Assembly (NCBI RefSeq): GCF_902859945.1
Contig: NZ_CADIKL010000001.1
Coordinates: forward strand, 310,001 to 374,000
Reading direction: 5' to 3'
DNA length: 64,000 nt
Origin: Paraburkholderia caffeinitolerans
GTDB taxonomy: Bacteria > Pseudomonadota > Gammaproteobacteria > Burkholderiales > Burkholderiaceae
Shown here: one piece after another, positions 27,088-37,428 of the stretch
How positions within the stretch are numbered: position 1 is the stretch's first letter
How the letters are laid out: each line of letters opens with the position of its first letter
Program-made: the position numbers and the translations under genes
The notes under the pieces: model-generated
The model's database searches: none
What the model saw: only the letters and a program-made list of their open reading frames with translations
Told to the model about the DNA's origin: nothing

Positions 27088-27714
27088 ATGACGGTGATCG
27101 TGGTGGCGAACCCCAAGGGCGGCGTTGGCAAGAGCACGCTGTCCACCAATCTGGCCGGCTATTTTGCGGCGCAAGGCGAGTGGGTTGCGCTCGCGGACCT
27201 CGACCGGCAGCAGTCGGCGCACGCATGGCTCGACCTGCGGCCCGAGACGCTGCCCGCCATCGAGAGCTGGAACGTCGACCTCGATAACCCGGCGAAGCCG
27301 CCCAAGGGGCTCGAGCACGCCATCATCGACACGCCGGCGGGCCTGCACGGCAACCGGCTGGCCGCGATCGTCGCGCTCGCGGATAAAGTGATCGTGCCGC
27401 TGCAGCCCTCGATGTTCGACATTCTCGCGACCAAGGACTTTCTCGATCGGCTGGCCAAGGAAAAGGCGGTGAGAAAGGGCGCCATCAAGGTGGGCGTGGT
27501 GGGCATGCGGGTGGACGCGCGCACGCGCTCGGCCGAGCAGTTGCAGCGCTTCGTGGAGGGGCTGGAGTTGCCCGTGCTGGGCTATGTGCGCGACACGCAG
27601 AACTACGTGCAGATGGCCGCCCACGGGCTCACGCTGTGGGACGTCGCGAAAAGCCGCGTGGAGAAGGATCTCGAGCAGTGGCGCTCGATCATCGAGTGGG
27701 TGAACAGCAAATAA
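27088..27714 (+). CDS. Orphan ParA/MinD-family ATPase
   Basis: A 208-residue ParA-like ATPase. The start MTVIVVANPKGGVGKSTLST is chosen because the deviant Walker A motif KGGVGKST normally sits about ten residues from the N-terminus; the longer frame back to 26935 is unlikely. Other motifs are DLDRQQSAHAW and IIDTPAGLHGNRLA. It lacks an N-terminal DNA-binding extension, and no ParB or parS is visible nearby, so it is not a canonical chromosome-partition pair. Such orphan ParA proteins may position other cargo; the cargo here is unknown. Confidence 0.85.
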   Translation: MTVIVVANPKGGVGKSTLSTNLAGYFAAQGEWVALADLDRQQSAHAWLDLRPETLPAIESWNVDLDNPAKPPKGLEHAIIDTPAGLHGNRLAAIVALADKVIVPLQPSMFDILATKDFLDRLAKEKAVRKGAIKVGVVGMRVDARTRSAEQLQRFVEGLELPVLGYVRDTQNYVQMAAHGLTLWDVAKSRVEKDLEQWRSIIEWVNSK

Positions 27715-27719
27715 GCGGC

Positions 27720-27780
27720 AACCCCGGCGGCGCCTGGATTCCTTCCGGGCGGCGCCGACACTCGAGGCCGCCCGGGTTTT
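27720..27780 (+). terminator. Probable terminator after the ParA-like gene
   Basis: An 11-of-12-bp stem (27720-27731 with 27767-27778) encloses a long loop and is followed by TTTT. It lies a few bases past the ParA-like stop and before the convergent panD stop. The long loop lowers confidence. Confidence 0.5.
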
Positions 27781-27790
27781 GCGCGCTTTA

Positions 27791-28177
27791 TCAGGTCCAG
27801 CTTTGCGTCGGCACGTGGTCGCGGCTGCCCTTGATGCGGTTGTTCTCGTCGACGAACACGAGATCCGGCTTCCAGCCCGCTTTCAATTCTTCTTCTTCCA
27901 CGTTCGCGAAAGCCGCGATGATCACGAGGTCGCCTAGTTGCGCGCGGCGCGCGGCCGAGCCGTTCAGCGAGATCATGCCGCTGCCGCGCTCGCCCTTGAT
28001 CGCGTAGGTCGTGAAGCGCTCGCCGTTGTTGATGTTCCAGATGTCGATGCGCTCGTTTTCGACGATGTTCGCCGCTTCGAGCAGGTTTTCGTCGATCGCG
28101 CACGAGCCTTCGTAGTGCAGCTCGCAGTGCGTGACGGCGACGCGGTGGATCTTCGACTTGAGCATATGGCGTTGCAT
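27791..28177 (-). CDS. panD: Aspartate 1-decarboxylase (pyruvoyl enzyme)
   Basis: PanD decarboxylates aspartate to beta-alanine for pantothenate. The proenzyme self-cleaves between Gly24 and Ser25 in HYEGSCAID, creating the pyruvoyl group. The start [20 protein letters not shown] is preceded by GAGGAG and gives 128 residues; an internal ATG four codons later is the alternative. It follows panC by 97 bp on the same strand, so they probably form a pantothenate operon. Confidence 0.96.
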   Translation of the reverse strand: MQRHMLKSKIHRVAVTHCELHYEGSCAIDENLLEAANIVENERIDIWNINNGERFTTYAIKGERGSGMISLNGSAARRAQLGDLVIIAAFANVEEEELKAGWKPDLVFVDENNRIKGSRDHVPTQSWT

Positions 28178-28274
28178 GGTGAGTCTCCTCAGGCGAGCGG
28201 GCGCGCGGCCCGCCGCGGGTGATGCGGGAAAAATCGGCTGAAAAATCGGCAAAACGGCGCGAAAAACGCGACGC

Positions 28275-29288
<1,014 letters not shown>

Positions 29289-29369
29289 TTATCCTGGCTC
29301 CGCGCGCGGGAGGCTATATGGGGATTGATCAATTTCTGGCGCGGACCGGCAGTGCAGGCGGCTTGTCGA

Positions 29370-30326
29370 CTAGGCGGGCAAATACGCGAGGCGCACGTAG
29401 ATGGGCGCGAACGGCTCGGGCTGGGTGATCTCGATGAGCGATTCGCGCGCGAGTTCGAGCATGGCGATGAAGTTCACGACCACCACAGGCACGCCGCGCG
29501 TGGTGTCGAAAAGCTCGGAGAACTCCATGAAGCGCGCACCCTGGAGCCTGCGCAGGATCGTGCTCATGTGCTCGCGCACCGAGAGTTCCTCGCGCGAGAT
29601 CTTGTGGTGCTGCACGAGCTTCGCGCGCTTGATGACGTCGGCCCACGCGGCGCGCAGGTCGTTGCTGTCCACGTCGGGAAAGCGCGGCGTGATGCTCTGT
29701 TCGATATAGACCTCGGCGCGCAGGAAGTCGCGGCCGAGCTGCGGCAGGCGGTCGATGCGCTGCGCGGCAAGCTTCATCTGCTCGTATTCGAGCAGGCGCC
29801 GCACAAGTTCGGCGCGCGGGTCTTCGGCTTCTTCGCCCGTGTCGGCCTTCTTGACCGGCAGCAGCATGCGCGACTTGATCTCGATGAGCATGGCTGCCAT
29901 CAGCAGATATTCGGCGGCGAGTTCGAGATTGGTCTTGCGCAGTTGTTCGACGTAGCCGAGGTATTGCGTCGTGACATCCGCCATCGGGATGTCGAGCACG
30001 TTGAAGTTCTGCTTGCGGATCAGGTAGAGCAACAGATCGAGCGGGCCTTCGAACGTTTCGAGGAAGACTTCGAGCGCGTCCGGCGGGATGTAGAGGTCTT
30101 GCGGGAGCTTGAAGAGCGGCTCGCCGTACAGGCGCGCGAATGCGACGCCGTCAACCGTGTTGGGCGTCGAATCGGTGGCGGGGGCCGTGAGTGCTTCACC
30201 CTGGCTGGCCGCGCTGGCCGGGTTAGCCGCAGCGTGATGCGCTTCGGCTGCGCCTGCAAGGGCATGGCCCGCGGCGGCCTTCCCCTCGGCCTTGTTAGCC
30301 ATCTCGGCCCCGTCGGCCTCGGCCAT
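29370..30326 (-). CDS. scpA: Segregation and condensation protein A
   Basis: ScpA is the kleisin that bridges SMC heads with ScpB in chromosome condensation. The conserved kleisin N-terminus starts at about residue 60 (LYGEPLFKLPQDLYIPPDAL, then FEGPLDLLLYLIRKQNFNVLDIPMADVT), and the C-terminal winged-helix ends ITQPEPFAPIYVRLAYLPA. The first 60 residues are an Ala-rich low-complexity leader, so the native start could lie inside it. It overlaps the upstream DUF3460 gene by one base. scpB and smc are not in the window. Confidence 0.92.
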   Translation of the reverse strand: MAEADGAEMANKAEGKAAAGHALAGAAEAHHAAANPASAASQGEALTAPATDSTPNTVDGVAFARLYGEPLFKLPQDLYIPPDALEVFLETFEGPLDLLLYLIRKQNFNVLDIPMADVTTQYLGYVEQLRKTNLELAAEYLLMAAMLIEIKSRMLLPVKKADTGEEAEDPRAELVRRLLEYEQMKLAAQRIDRLPQLGRDFLRAEVYIEQSITPRFPDVDSNDLRAAWADVIKRAKLVQHHKISREELSVREHMSTILRRLQGARFMEFSELFDTTRGVPVVVVNFIAMLELARESLIEITQPEPFAPIYVRLAYLPA

Positions 30327-30511
30327 CAGAAGTTCTGGTAGTAGACGTAGGGCGTTTGCTTGACGCGCGAGGCTTGCTGGCGCTCGCGTTCATCGAGGTC
30401 GAGCGGCTGCTTGTCCCAAAGGAGGGCGCGGCCTTTGCGCTGCTGCTCCTCCAGACCGGGCTTCTGCTCTTTGAGCTGATTCAGGAACTGCGTGATTTCC
30501 GACTGATACAT
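30326..30511 (-). CDS. DUF3460 family small protein
   Basis: A 61-residue hydrophilic protein beginning MYQSEITQFLNQLKEQKPGL and ending TPYVYYQNF. It matches the DUF3460 pattern of short betaproteobacterial proteins often found next to scpA. It has no signal peptide or membrane segment; the N-terminal half is helical and rich in Glu, Gln and Lys. Its stop overlaps the scpA start by one base, so it is probably co-translated with ScpA. Function is unknown. Confidence 0.8.
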   Translation of the reverse strand: MYQSEITQFLNQLKEQKPGLEEQQRKGRALLWDKQPLDLDERERQQASRVKQTPYVYYQNF

Positions 30512-30749
30512 GGCGAATGTCCGTCGCAGGTAGTTTGCGATTAGTGAGATTCAGTGTGATTGACGCGTGTCGGCGGGAATTTTACCGCAAGCGCGGGACG
30601 TGGAACATCCGGACGGGCGACGCTCGCGCTTCGTCCCTGGCGGCCATGGTGCCCGGTTACAACGCTTCTTGCGGCCCTTTTTGCGCCGCATCCTGGGGTT
30701 TTCGAGCGCTGATGTGGTGAAATAACGCGTTTGCGCCCGCGCCCGGCGT

Positions 30750-32699
30750 GTGCAACGGAAAAAGAACCACGGCTGGAGGTTTTGTTTGGCGGGAAGGGTG
30801 AACGAAGCGCTGCGCGTGAAGCTGCGTCCCTCGCGGGTGACGCGGCACGGGCACGCCGCTGCGCGGGGCGTCATCGGCGGGCAGATTTCACGTGTTGCGC
30901 GCGCGCACACGCGCTCGCTGCGCTTCGCCGCGTGGCTCGCCGTGAGTCTTCTCGTCAGCTTCATGAGCGCGGCGCCCGCGCGGGCCGATCTGGTCGATCT
31001 GCTGCCGTGGTCGCACAAGCGCACCTACTACGACGTCGAAGTCCAGACCTCGCCGCGCGAGCTGGCCAAGCTGCTCGAGGCGCATCTCGACATCGCGCGT
31101 TTTTCCACGCGACCCGGCGTCAGCGACGACCAGTTCGACTTTCTCATCACGGCCACGCCGCAGCAGGTGCGCGACCTCGCCTCCACGGAAGGCTATTTCA
31201 CGCCGGTCGTGCGCACCGACGTGCGCACTGGCGAAAACGGCAAGCGCCGCGTGATCGTGCATGTGGATGCGGGCCCGCGCACGACCATCTCGGCGGTGAA
31301 TCTGACATTTACGGGGCCGGTGCAGACCGAGGATCACGCGCAGGAAAATGCCACGCGTTTCGCGTTCTCGCTGCACGAGGGCGACGCTTTCACGCAGTCC
31401 GGCTGGAATGGCGCTAAGAACGCGGCGCTCAGGGCGCTGCAGTCGCGCCGCTACGTGGGCGCGAAAATCGTGCGCTCCGAGGCGCGTATCGACCCGCTTA
31501 TGCATGACGCGAAGCTTTCCGTCACATTCGACAGCGGCCCGACTTTCACAATGGGGCAGGTCGACATCTCGGGTACGCGGCGCTACCCGGAGCGGATCAT
31601 AAGCAACGTGAACCCGATCACGCCCGGCGAAATCTACGACGTCACCCGCGTGACCGAACTGCAGCGCCAGGTCCAGAACACGCCGTACTACGCGAGCGTG
31701 GCCATCGACGTCGACGACAACACGCAAAAGCCCGAGCAGACGCCGCTGCACGTGAAGGTGAGCGAATATCCGTACAACAATTTCCGCGGCGGCGTGGGCT
31801 ACTCGACCGATACCGGCGCACACGTCCAGGGCTCGTACACGTATCTGAATACCTTCGGCTCGGCGTGGCCGCTGCAGCTTTCGGGGCGGCTCGACCAGAT
31901 CCAGAAGTACGGCCAGATCCAGCTTTCGATGCCGCCAGGCGAGCGCGCGTGGACCAACAGCGTGCTCGCGTCGTACACGACCACCGACGTCTCGGACACC
32001 ACGATCTACAGCCTGCGCGCAGGCGTGCAGCGCACGCGCACGTCGCAGAACATCGACTTTGCGTACTCGCTGCTCTACTACCAGGACCGCCTTTACCAGA
32101 ATGCCGGGCCGCCCACCATGGCCCGCGCGCTGATGCCCCAGTGGTCGTGGACGCGTCGCAACGTCGACGATCCGCTGTTTCCGCGCTCGGGCAACGTCGT
32201 GCGTGTGGAGGCGGGCTTCGGCGTGAAGGGCGCGGGCTCCGACGCCACGTTTGTGCGCGGCTACGCGCGCGGCCAGCAGTATCTGCCGATCGGCCGCGAC
32301 GACATCGTGCTGTTTCGCGCCGAGATGGGCGGCGTCTTCACGGGGAGTAGTTCCTCGAATGTGCCCGCTTCGCTGCTGTTTCGCGCGGGCGGCTCGAACT
32401 CGGTGCGCGGCTACGCGTTCCAGAGCATCGGCGACAACGTCGACGGCTCGATTCTGCCGGCCAAGTATCTCGTGACCGGATCGGGCGAGTATCAGCACTG
32501 GTTCAATCACGACTGGGGCGGCGCGGTTTTCTTCGACATTGGCACCGCGACCGACACCTGGGGAGAAAAGGTCTTCTATCCGGGCGCGGGCTTTGGCGCA
32601 CGCTGGCGCAGCCCCGTCGGTCCGGTCAATCTCGACCTCGCGTATGGTTTCCGCGACCACAAGGTGCGGCCCTACGTGACTCTCGGAATCGCTTTCTGA
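30750..32699 (+). CDS. tamA: Outer-membrane translocation/assembly module component TamA
   Basis: TamA is an Omp85-family beta-barrel that, with TamB, helps insert certain outer-membrane proteins or move lipids across the periplasm. A long basic leader precedes a hydrophobic signal sequence (LRFAAWLAVSLLVSFM, cleaved near APARA). Three POTRA domains follow (about residues 90-330), then a 16-stranded barrel with the Omp85 motif RAGGSNSVRGYAFQSIG and a terminal Phe (VTLGIAF). The GTG start at 30750 is provisional; an initiator closer to the signal peptide would give a normal-length leader. tamB follows 106 bp downstream. Confidence 0.92.
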   Translation: MQRKKNHGWRFCLAGRVNEALRVKLRPSRVTRHGHAAARGVIGGQISRVARAHTRSLRFAAWLAVSLLVSFMSAAPARADLVDLLPWSHKRTYYDVEVQTSPRELAKLLEAHLDIARFSTRPGVSDDQFDFLITATPQQVRDLASTEGYFTPVVRTDVRTGENGKRRVIVHVDAGPRTTISAVNLTFTGPVQTEDHAQENATRFAFSLHEGDAFTQSGWNGAKNAALRALQSRRYVGAKIVRSEARIDPLMHDAKLSVTFDSGPTFTMGQVDISGTRRYPERIISNVNPITPGEIYDVTRVTELQRQVQNTPYYASVAIDVDDNTQKPEQTPLHVKVSEYPYNNFRGGVGYSTDTGAHVQGSYTYLNTFGSAWPLQLSGRLDQIQKYGQIQLSMPPGERAWTNSVLASYTTTDVSDTTIYSLRAGVQRTRTSQNIDFAYSLLYYQDRLYQNAGPPTMARALMPQWSWTRRNVDDPLFPRSGNVVRVEAGFGVKGAGSDATFVRGYARGQQYLPIGRDDIVLFRAEMGGVFTGSSSSNVPASLLFRAGGSNSVRGYAFQSIGDNVDGSILPAKYLVTGSGEYQHWFNHDWGGAVFFDIGTATDTWGEKVFYPGAGFGARWRSPVGPVNLDLAYGFRDHKVRPYVTLGIAF

Positions 32700-32805
32700 T
32701 AATGACGCTCGCCACGCTCCGCGCTGTTTCGATGCTGCTGCTCGCCAAGGGGCGCGCCGCCAAAGGGCGCTCCGCCAACGGGCATTCCGCCGTGCGAGGC
32801 GCCGC

Positions 32806-35800
32806 ATGAGCGCGCGCGAACGCTGGCGTTGCGTGGGTTGGCTCGTGCCTGAGGCGGTGTTTGCCGCCCGGTCGGAGGGTGGCGGCGCGCCGCCGTCTGA
32901 AACGCCTCCAGCGGGCGGTGATGGTGGCGATGGCGCGAACGGAGCCGGTGGCGCGGATGCGCCGCCGCCGCGCCGCCGGCGCCGCTTGTGGAAATCTCTA
33001 GCGTGGGCGGTTGCCGCGCCCGTGCTGATCGTGGCGGTCGTTGCCGGGCTCGTCTATGGCGTGGCGACGACCGAGCGCGGCACCGCCTGGGCGTGGCGCG
33101 TGGCCGTGAAGGTGCTGGGCGGTCAACTCGCCGGCACGCTCGATGGCGGCACGATCGCGACGGGCCTGCGCCTGCGCGATGTACGCTGGCGCGGCAAGGA
33201 CGGCACGACTTTCGCGATCGACCGCGCGAGCAGCCAGTGGGCGCTGGAGATCCACGAGGGGCGGCCCTGGCGCTTCGTGCTCGACTATCTGCATGTGGGC
33301 GAAATCGACGCGCGCATTGTGCCGTCCAACGAGCCTTCGTCGCCGATGACACTGCCGGGCGACCTGCGGTTGCCGCTCGCGCTCGAGATTCGCGATTTGC
33401 GGGTGGCGAAGCTCACATTGCACGAGGGCACCTCGGCCACCGAGTTCTCGAACTTCGCATTCCACGGACGCAGCGACGGGCGGCACCACGAGGCGGCCGT
33501 CGAGCAGCTCGACACGCCGTTTGGTGCGCTGAACGCCAGCGCGAAGCTCGACGGCGTGCGGCCGTTCGCGCTCTCGGGCGACCTCGGCTATGCGGGCAAG
33601 GTGAATAACGAGGACGTGCAGGTGAGTGCACGCCTTGGTGGATCGCTGGAGGCGCTTAGCGCCGACATCGCGGCGAGCGGCATGAAGCTGACGGGGCAGG
33701 CGCACGCCGAGGCGGCGCCGTTCGCGGCGGTGCCGCTCAAGCGCGTGACGCTGGCGTTCGATCACGTGAACCCGCAGGCGTTTTCGCCGGGCGCGCCGTT
33801 CGCCGACCTCGCACTGCGCGCCGACCTTGCGCCTGCGCAGGGCGGGGTCAAGCCGTTCGTGCCCGAGGCAGCGTCGCAGGCCGCGGCGTCCGGCGCAAAG
33901 GGCGCATCGGGTGTATCGGCGGCGAAGGCGCGAGTGGCTTCGGCTGGCGCGTCGGCAACTGCGCCAGCCTCCATCGCAGGCATCGCTTCAAGTGCTTCCA
34001 GCGTTTCCAGCGCCGCGTCGCGCCACGAAAATCCCAACGCGGCGGGCTTCACGGTCGCGGGCACGGTGTCGATCGTCAACGCAAAGCCGGGCGCCATCGA
34101 CGCGCATCTGCTACCGCTGGTCGACGCGCACACGAACGTCGTGCTCGACGCGCACACGCAGCGCCTCTCGAATTTGAACGTGCGGCTCGTGAAGAACGCC
34201 ACGGTGACGGGCGGCGGTGTGCTGAGCGGGCGCAACGGCCGCTTCGACCTCAAGGTGGCGGCGCTCGACCTGAGCGCGATCGAGGCGAGCGTGATTCCGA
34301 CCCAGCTGGCGGGCCCAATCACGGTGCGCCTGGCCGGCGACGCACAGAGCGTCGCGCTCGATCTCGCCGATCCGAAGGCCGCGCTGCGCCTGCAGGGCAA
34401 GGTGACGCAGGATCCCGCGCGTCTCGCCTTCAACGACGTGCGGCTGAGCTCGGGCGCCGGACGTCTCGATCTCTCGGGCGCGCTCAAGCACGATGCCAAT
34501 TCGAGCTACACGCTCAAGGCGGTGCTGACCGACTTCGATCCGCTCTCGCTGACGTCGCAGGCGCCGGCGCGCACGGACGCGGCGCACAAGGCGGCGAAGC
34601 CCGCGGGGCCCACCGATGCGCAGCGCGCGGCGGAACAGGACGCCTTGAATCCGAAGCGCAATCTCGCGCTCAACCCGGCGATGAACCCTACGCTCAATTC
34701 GGCGCAGACGAGCGAGCAGGCGGACGCGCAGAACGTTGCGCGCAACACCATTCAAAGCGCGCCTCGAGCTGGCGCGCCAAAAACCGCTCCGCGCAAAGCC
34801 GCGCCGAAGGCTCCGGCGCGCCGCATCACGGCGCGCGTGAACGGGACGCTCAACGCAAGCGGCATGCTCGCGCCCACCTTCACGACGAAGGCCGATTTCA
34901 AGCTCGGCCCGAGCGTCTACGACGACTTGCCGCTTACCGGCGAGGGCCTCGTCCAGCTCGCGGGCTCGCGCATCCTGCCAAGCCGCGCGAATCTCTCGGT
35001 CGCGGGCAATAACGTCGACCTGCAGGGCAGCTTCGGCGCGCGCGGCGACCGTCTGCGTTTTCGCGTGGATGCGCCGCAGCTCGACCGGCTCGGCTTCGGT
35101 GTCGCGGGCCGCTTGGCGGCGAGCGGCGACTTGACCGGCACCTTCGCGCATCCCGACGTGACGCTCGACTACAAGGCCGAGAGCGTGGTGTTCGGCGAGA
35201 ACCGTATCGGCCACGCCGAGGGCCGGGCCGAGGCGCACGACGGCGCGAACGGCGCGCTCGCGTTCAGCGCCGACGCGAGCGGCATTGCCGTGGCGGGCGT
35301 CGACATCACGACGCTGAGCGCGCGCCTTGCCGGCACGCGCGCGAAGCACACGCTCACCGCGAGTGCGAAGGGTCGCGTGCAGGGGCAGCCGATCGATGTT
35401 GCGGTAGCGGCCAACGGTAAGCTCTCGGACACCAGCGAGGGCACGCGCTGGGATGGCACGGTGACGCAACTCGAGAATCGCGGCGTGCCGGGCGTGAAGC
35501 TGGAGGCGCCGGTGACGGTGAGCGCGGGGCCGGGCAAGGTCACGCTTGGCGCGATGCGCATCGCGGCCGTTGGCGCTTCGCTCGACTTGAAGTCGTTCGA
35601 CCTCGACCATGGCCGCATCCGCTCGGCGGGCGCGCTCACGAACGTCTCGGTCGCGCGCATCCTGCAGTTGCGCCAGCAATTCACGGGCGTGCCGTCCACG
35701 CTCAAGTCCGACCTGATCTTCGATGGCGACTGGGACTTCTCGCTCGGCCAAAGCGCGACCGGCTATGTACAGGTGAAGCGCCGCTCCGGCGACATCACGA

Positions 35801-37305
35801 CCGAGATCGGGCGCGGTTTCGCCTCGCTTGGCATCGGCGACCTCACTGCGCGCGCGGCCTTCAGCGGCGGCAACCGGCTTACGCTCACGGCGCATGCGCA
35901 GGCCAGCCGCATCGGCGTGCTCGACATCGACACGAACACCACGCTGGTGGCGCGCGACGGCATGCTCACGGTGGCCGACGAAGCGCCGCTCGGTGGCACG
36001 ATCAAGGCGAACGTGCCCTCGCTCAAGACTACCGGCGGCCTGCTGGGACCGAGCTATTTGCTCGACGGCCATCTCGCGCTCGATCTCGCGCTGGGCGGCA
36101 CGGTCGCGAAGCCGAACCTCACGGGCTCGCTGGTCGGCGACGGAATCTCCGCCACGGTCGTCGATCAGGGCCTGGAGCTGAAGGACGGCGTGATCCGCAT
36201 CGCGCTCTCGAAGAATCTCGTCGACTTCCAGCAGGTCGAGTTCCACGGCGCGACGAGCGGCACGCTGCGCGCGACCGGCCGCGTGCGGCTCGATAATGCC
36301 GAGCCCGATCTCACCGCGAGCATCATCGCGGACCAGCTCGAACTGTTTGCTTCGCCCGACCGCAAGCTGTCGCTGTCGGGCAGCGCGACCATTGCCAATG
36401 GCGGGCATCTGGGCGGCATGCAGATCGACGGCAAGTTCACCGTCGATCGCGCGCGCTTCGACATGCCGGAGTCGCCCGCGCCATCGCTCGGCGACGACAT
36501 TGTGATCGTGCGCCCCGACGGTACGACCACGGGCGGCATACCGCCGCCGATTGAAGAGACGGCATCGAAAAAGCCCGCGCCGCGCTTCTCGCCGCGCTCG
36601 AATATCGCCATCAGCCTTGGGAAAGACTTCCGCTTCCACGGCCAGGGCGCGGATCTCGGCCTCGCCGGCACCATCACCGTGACCAGCGCACCCGATGTGC
36701 CGCTGCGCGCGGTCGGCAACGTGCGCGTGACCGAAGGCTCCACCTACACGGCGTTCAGCACCAAGCTCAACATCGAGAACGGCTACTTCACCTTCAACGG
36801 GCCGGTCGGCAACCCGGGCATCAACATTCTCGCGATGAAGCGCAACCAGCAGGTCGAGGCGGGCGTGCAGGTGACGGGCACGGTCCAGGCGCCGGTGGCG
36901 AAGCTCGTTTCCGAGCCGAACGTGCCCGACAGCGACAAGCTCTCGTGGCTGCTGTTCGGCCACGGCACCGACCAGGGCAACAACGTTGGCCAGCAAAATG
37001 CGATGACGACGGCGCTGGCGCTGCTCGGCAGCGCGCAGGGCAAGCGCATCGCGCAGAGCATCGGACTCGACGAATTCTCGATCGGGCGCAGCGAGGTCGG
37101 CCTCACCGATCCCGAGGTCGTGATGCTCTCCAAGGCCATCAACGAACGGTTCGTGCTCGGCTACGAGCAAGGGCTGCAGTCGGCGTCGAACGCGATCAAG
37201 GCCACTATCAACCTCACGCGCTATTGGTCGGTGACCGCTTATGGCGGCACGTTCTATGGCGCGGATGTGCTCTATACGCGGCGCTATGACCGCATCAAGT
37301 GGTAA
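32806..37305 (+). CDS. tamB: Translocation/assembly module protein TamB (DUF490)
   Basis: TamB is an inner-membrane-anchored, periplasm-spanning beta-helical groove protein that partners TamA; relatives (AsmA-like/VPS13-like) carry phospholipids. The protein is 1499 residues. A Gly/Pro-rich cytosolic leader precedes one membrane helix at about residues 66-90. A long repeat-rich beta region follows, and the conserved DUF490 C-terminus includes GNPGINILAMKRNQQVEAGV and ends YTRRYDRIKW. Two low-complexity stretches (about residues 348-405 and 585-675, Ala/Ser- and Ala/Lys/Pro-rich) interrupt the groove and look like lineage-specific insertions. Confidence 0.93.
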   Translation: MSARERWRCVGWLVPEAVFAARSEGGGAPPSETPPAGGDGGDGANGAGGADAPPPRRRRRLWKSLAWAVAAPVLIVAVVAGLVYGVATTERGTAWAWRVAVKVLGGQLAGTLDGGTIATGLRLRDVRWRGKDGTTFAIDRASSQWALEIHEGRPWRFVLDYLHVGEIDARIVPSNEPSSPMTLPGDLRLPLALEIRDLRVAKLTLHEGTSATEFSNFAFHGRSDGRHHEAAVEQLDTPFGALNASAKLDGVRPFALSGDLGYAGKVNNEDVQVSARLGGSLEALSADIAASGMKLTGQAHAEAAPFAAVPLKRVTLAFDHVNPQAFSPGAPFADLALRADLAPAQGGVKPFVPEAASQAAASGAKGASGVSAAKARVASAGASATAPASIAGIASSASSVSSAASRHENPNAAGFTVAGTVSIVNAKPGAIDAHLLPLVDAHTNVVLDAHTQRLSNLNVRLVKNATVTGGGVLSGRNGRFDLKVAALDLSAIEASVIPTQLAGPITVRLAGDAQSVALDLADPKAALRLQGKVTQDPARLAFNDVRLSSGAGRLDLSGALKHDANSSYTLKAVLTDFDPLSLTSQAPARTDAAHKAAKPAGPTDAQRAAEQDALNPKRNLALNPAMNPTLNSAQTSEQADAQNVARNTIQSAPRAGAPKTAPRKAAPKAPARRITARVNGTLNASGMLAPTFTTKADFKLGPSVYDDLPLTGEGLVQLAGSRILPSRANLSVAGNNVDLQGSFGARGDRLRFRVDAPQLDRLGFGVAGRLAASGDLTGTFAHPDVTLDYKAESVVFGENRIGHAEGRAEAHDGANGALAFSADASGIAVAGVDITTLSARLAGTRAKHTLTASAKGRVQGQPIDVAVAANGKLSDTSEGTRWDGTVTQLENRGVPGVKLEAPVTVSAGPGKVTLGAMRIAAVGASLDLKSFDLDHGRIRSAGALTNVSVARILQLRQQFTGVPSTLKSDLIFDGDWDFSLGQSATGYVQVKRRSGDITTEIGRGFASLGIGDLTARAAFSGGNRLTLTAHAQASRIGVLDIDTNTTLVARDGMLTVADEAPLGGTIKANVPSLKTTGGLLGPSYLLDGHLALDLALGGTVAKPNLTGSLVGDGISATVVDQGLELKDGVIRIALSKNLVDFQQVEFHGATSGTLRATGRVRLDNAEPDLTASIIADQLELFASPDRKLSLSGSATIANGGHLGGMQIDGKFTVDRARFDMPESPAPSLGDDIVIVRPDGTTTGGIPPPIEETASKKPAPRFSPRSNIAISLGKDFRFHGQGADLGLAGTITVTSAPDVPLRAVGNVRVTEGSTYTAFSTKLNIENGYFTFNGPVGNPGINILAMKRNQQVEAGVQVTGTVQAPVAKLVSEPNVPDSDKLSWLLFGHGTDQGNNVGQQNAMTTALALLGSAQGKRIAQSIGLDEFSIGRSEVGLTDPEVVMLSKAINERFVLGYEQGLQSASNAIKATINLTRYWSVTAYGGTFYGADVLYTRRYDRIKW

Positions 37306-37343
37306 AGCGTGAAGCGGTAGATACGCCAACTCTGGCAGCAAAC

Positions 37344-37384
37344 AAAACACCCCGCAGCGTGACTCGCCTGCGGGGTGTTTTTTT
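37344..37384 (+). terminator. Terminator of the tamA-tamB operon
   Basis: A 12-bp stem (37346-37357 with 37368-37379) is followed by an unbroken T-run to 37384. It lies 40 bp past the tamB stop and before the convergent metG stop. Confidence 0.9.
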
Positions 37385-37428
37385 CTGCTTGCGAAGTCCC
37401 TCTCGCGAGGGAGAGTTCGAGCGCTGTT

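Noticed and set aside
34111..37350. 1079-residue open frame antisense to tamB
   Set aside because: The tamB frame has clear family similarity; the antisense frame is His/Arg/Glu-rich, as expected for the complement of a high-GC gene.
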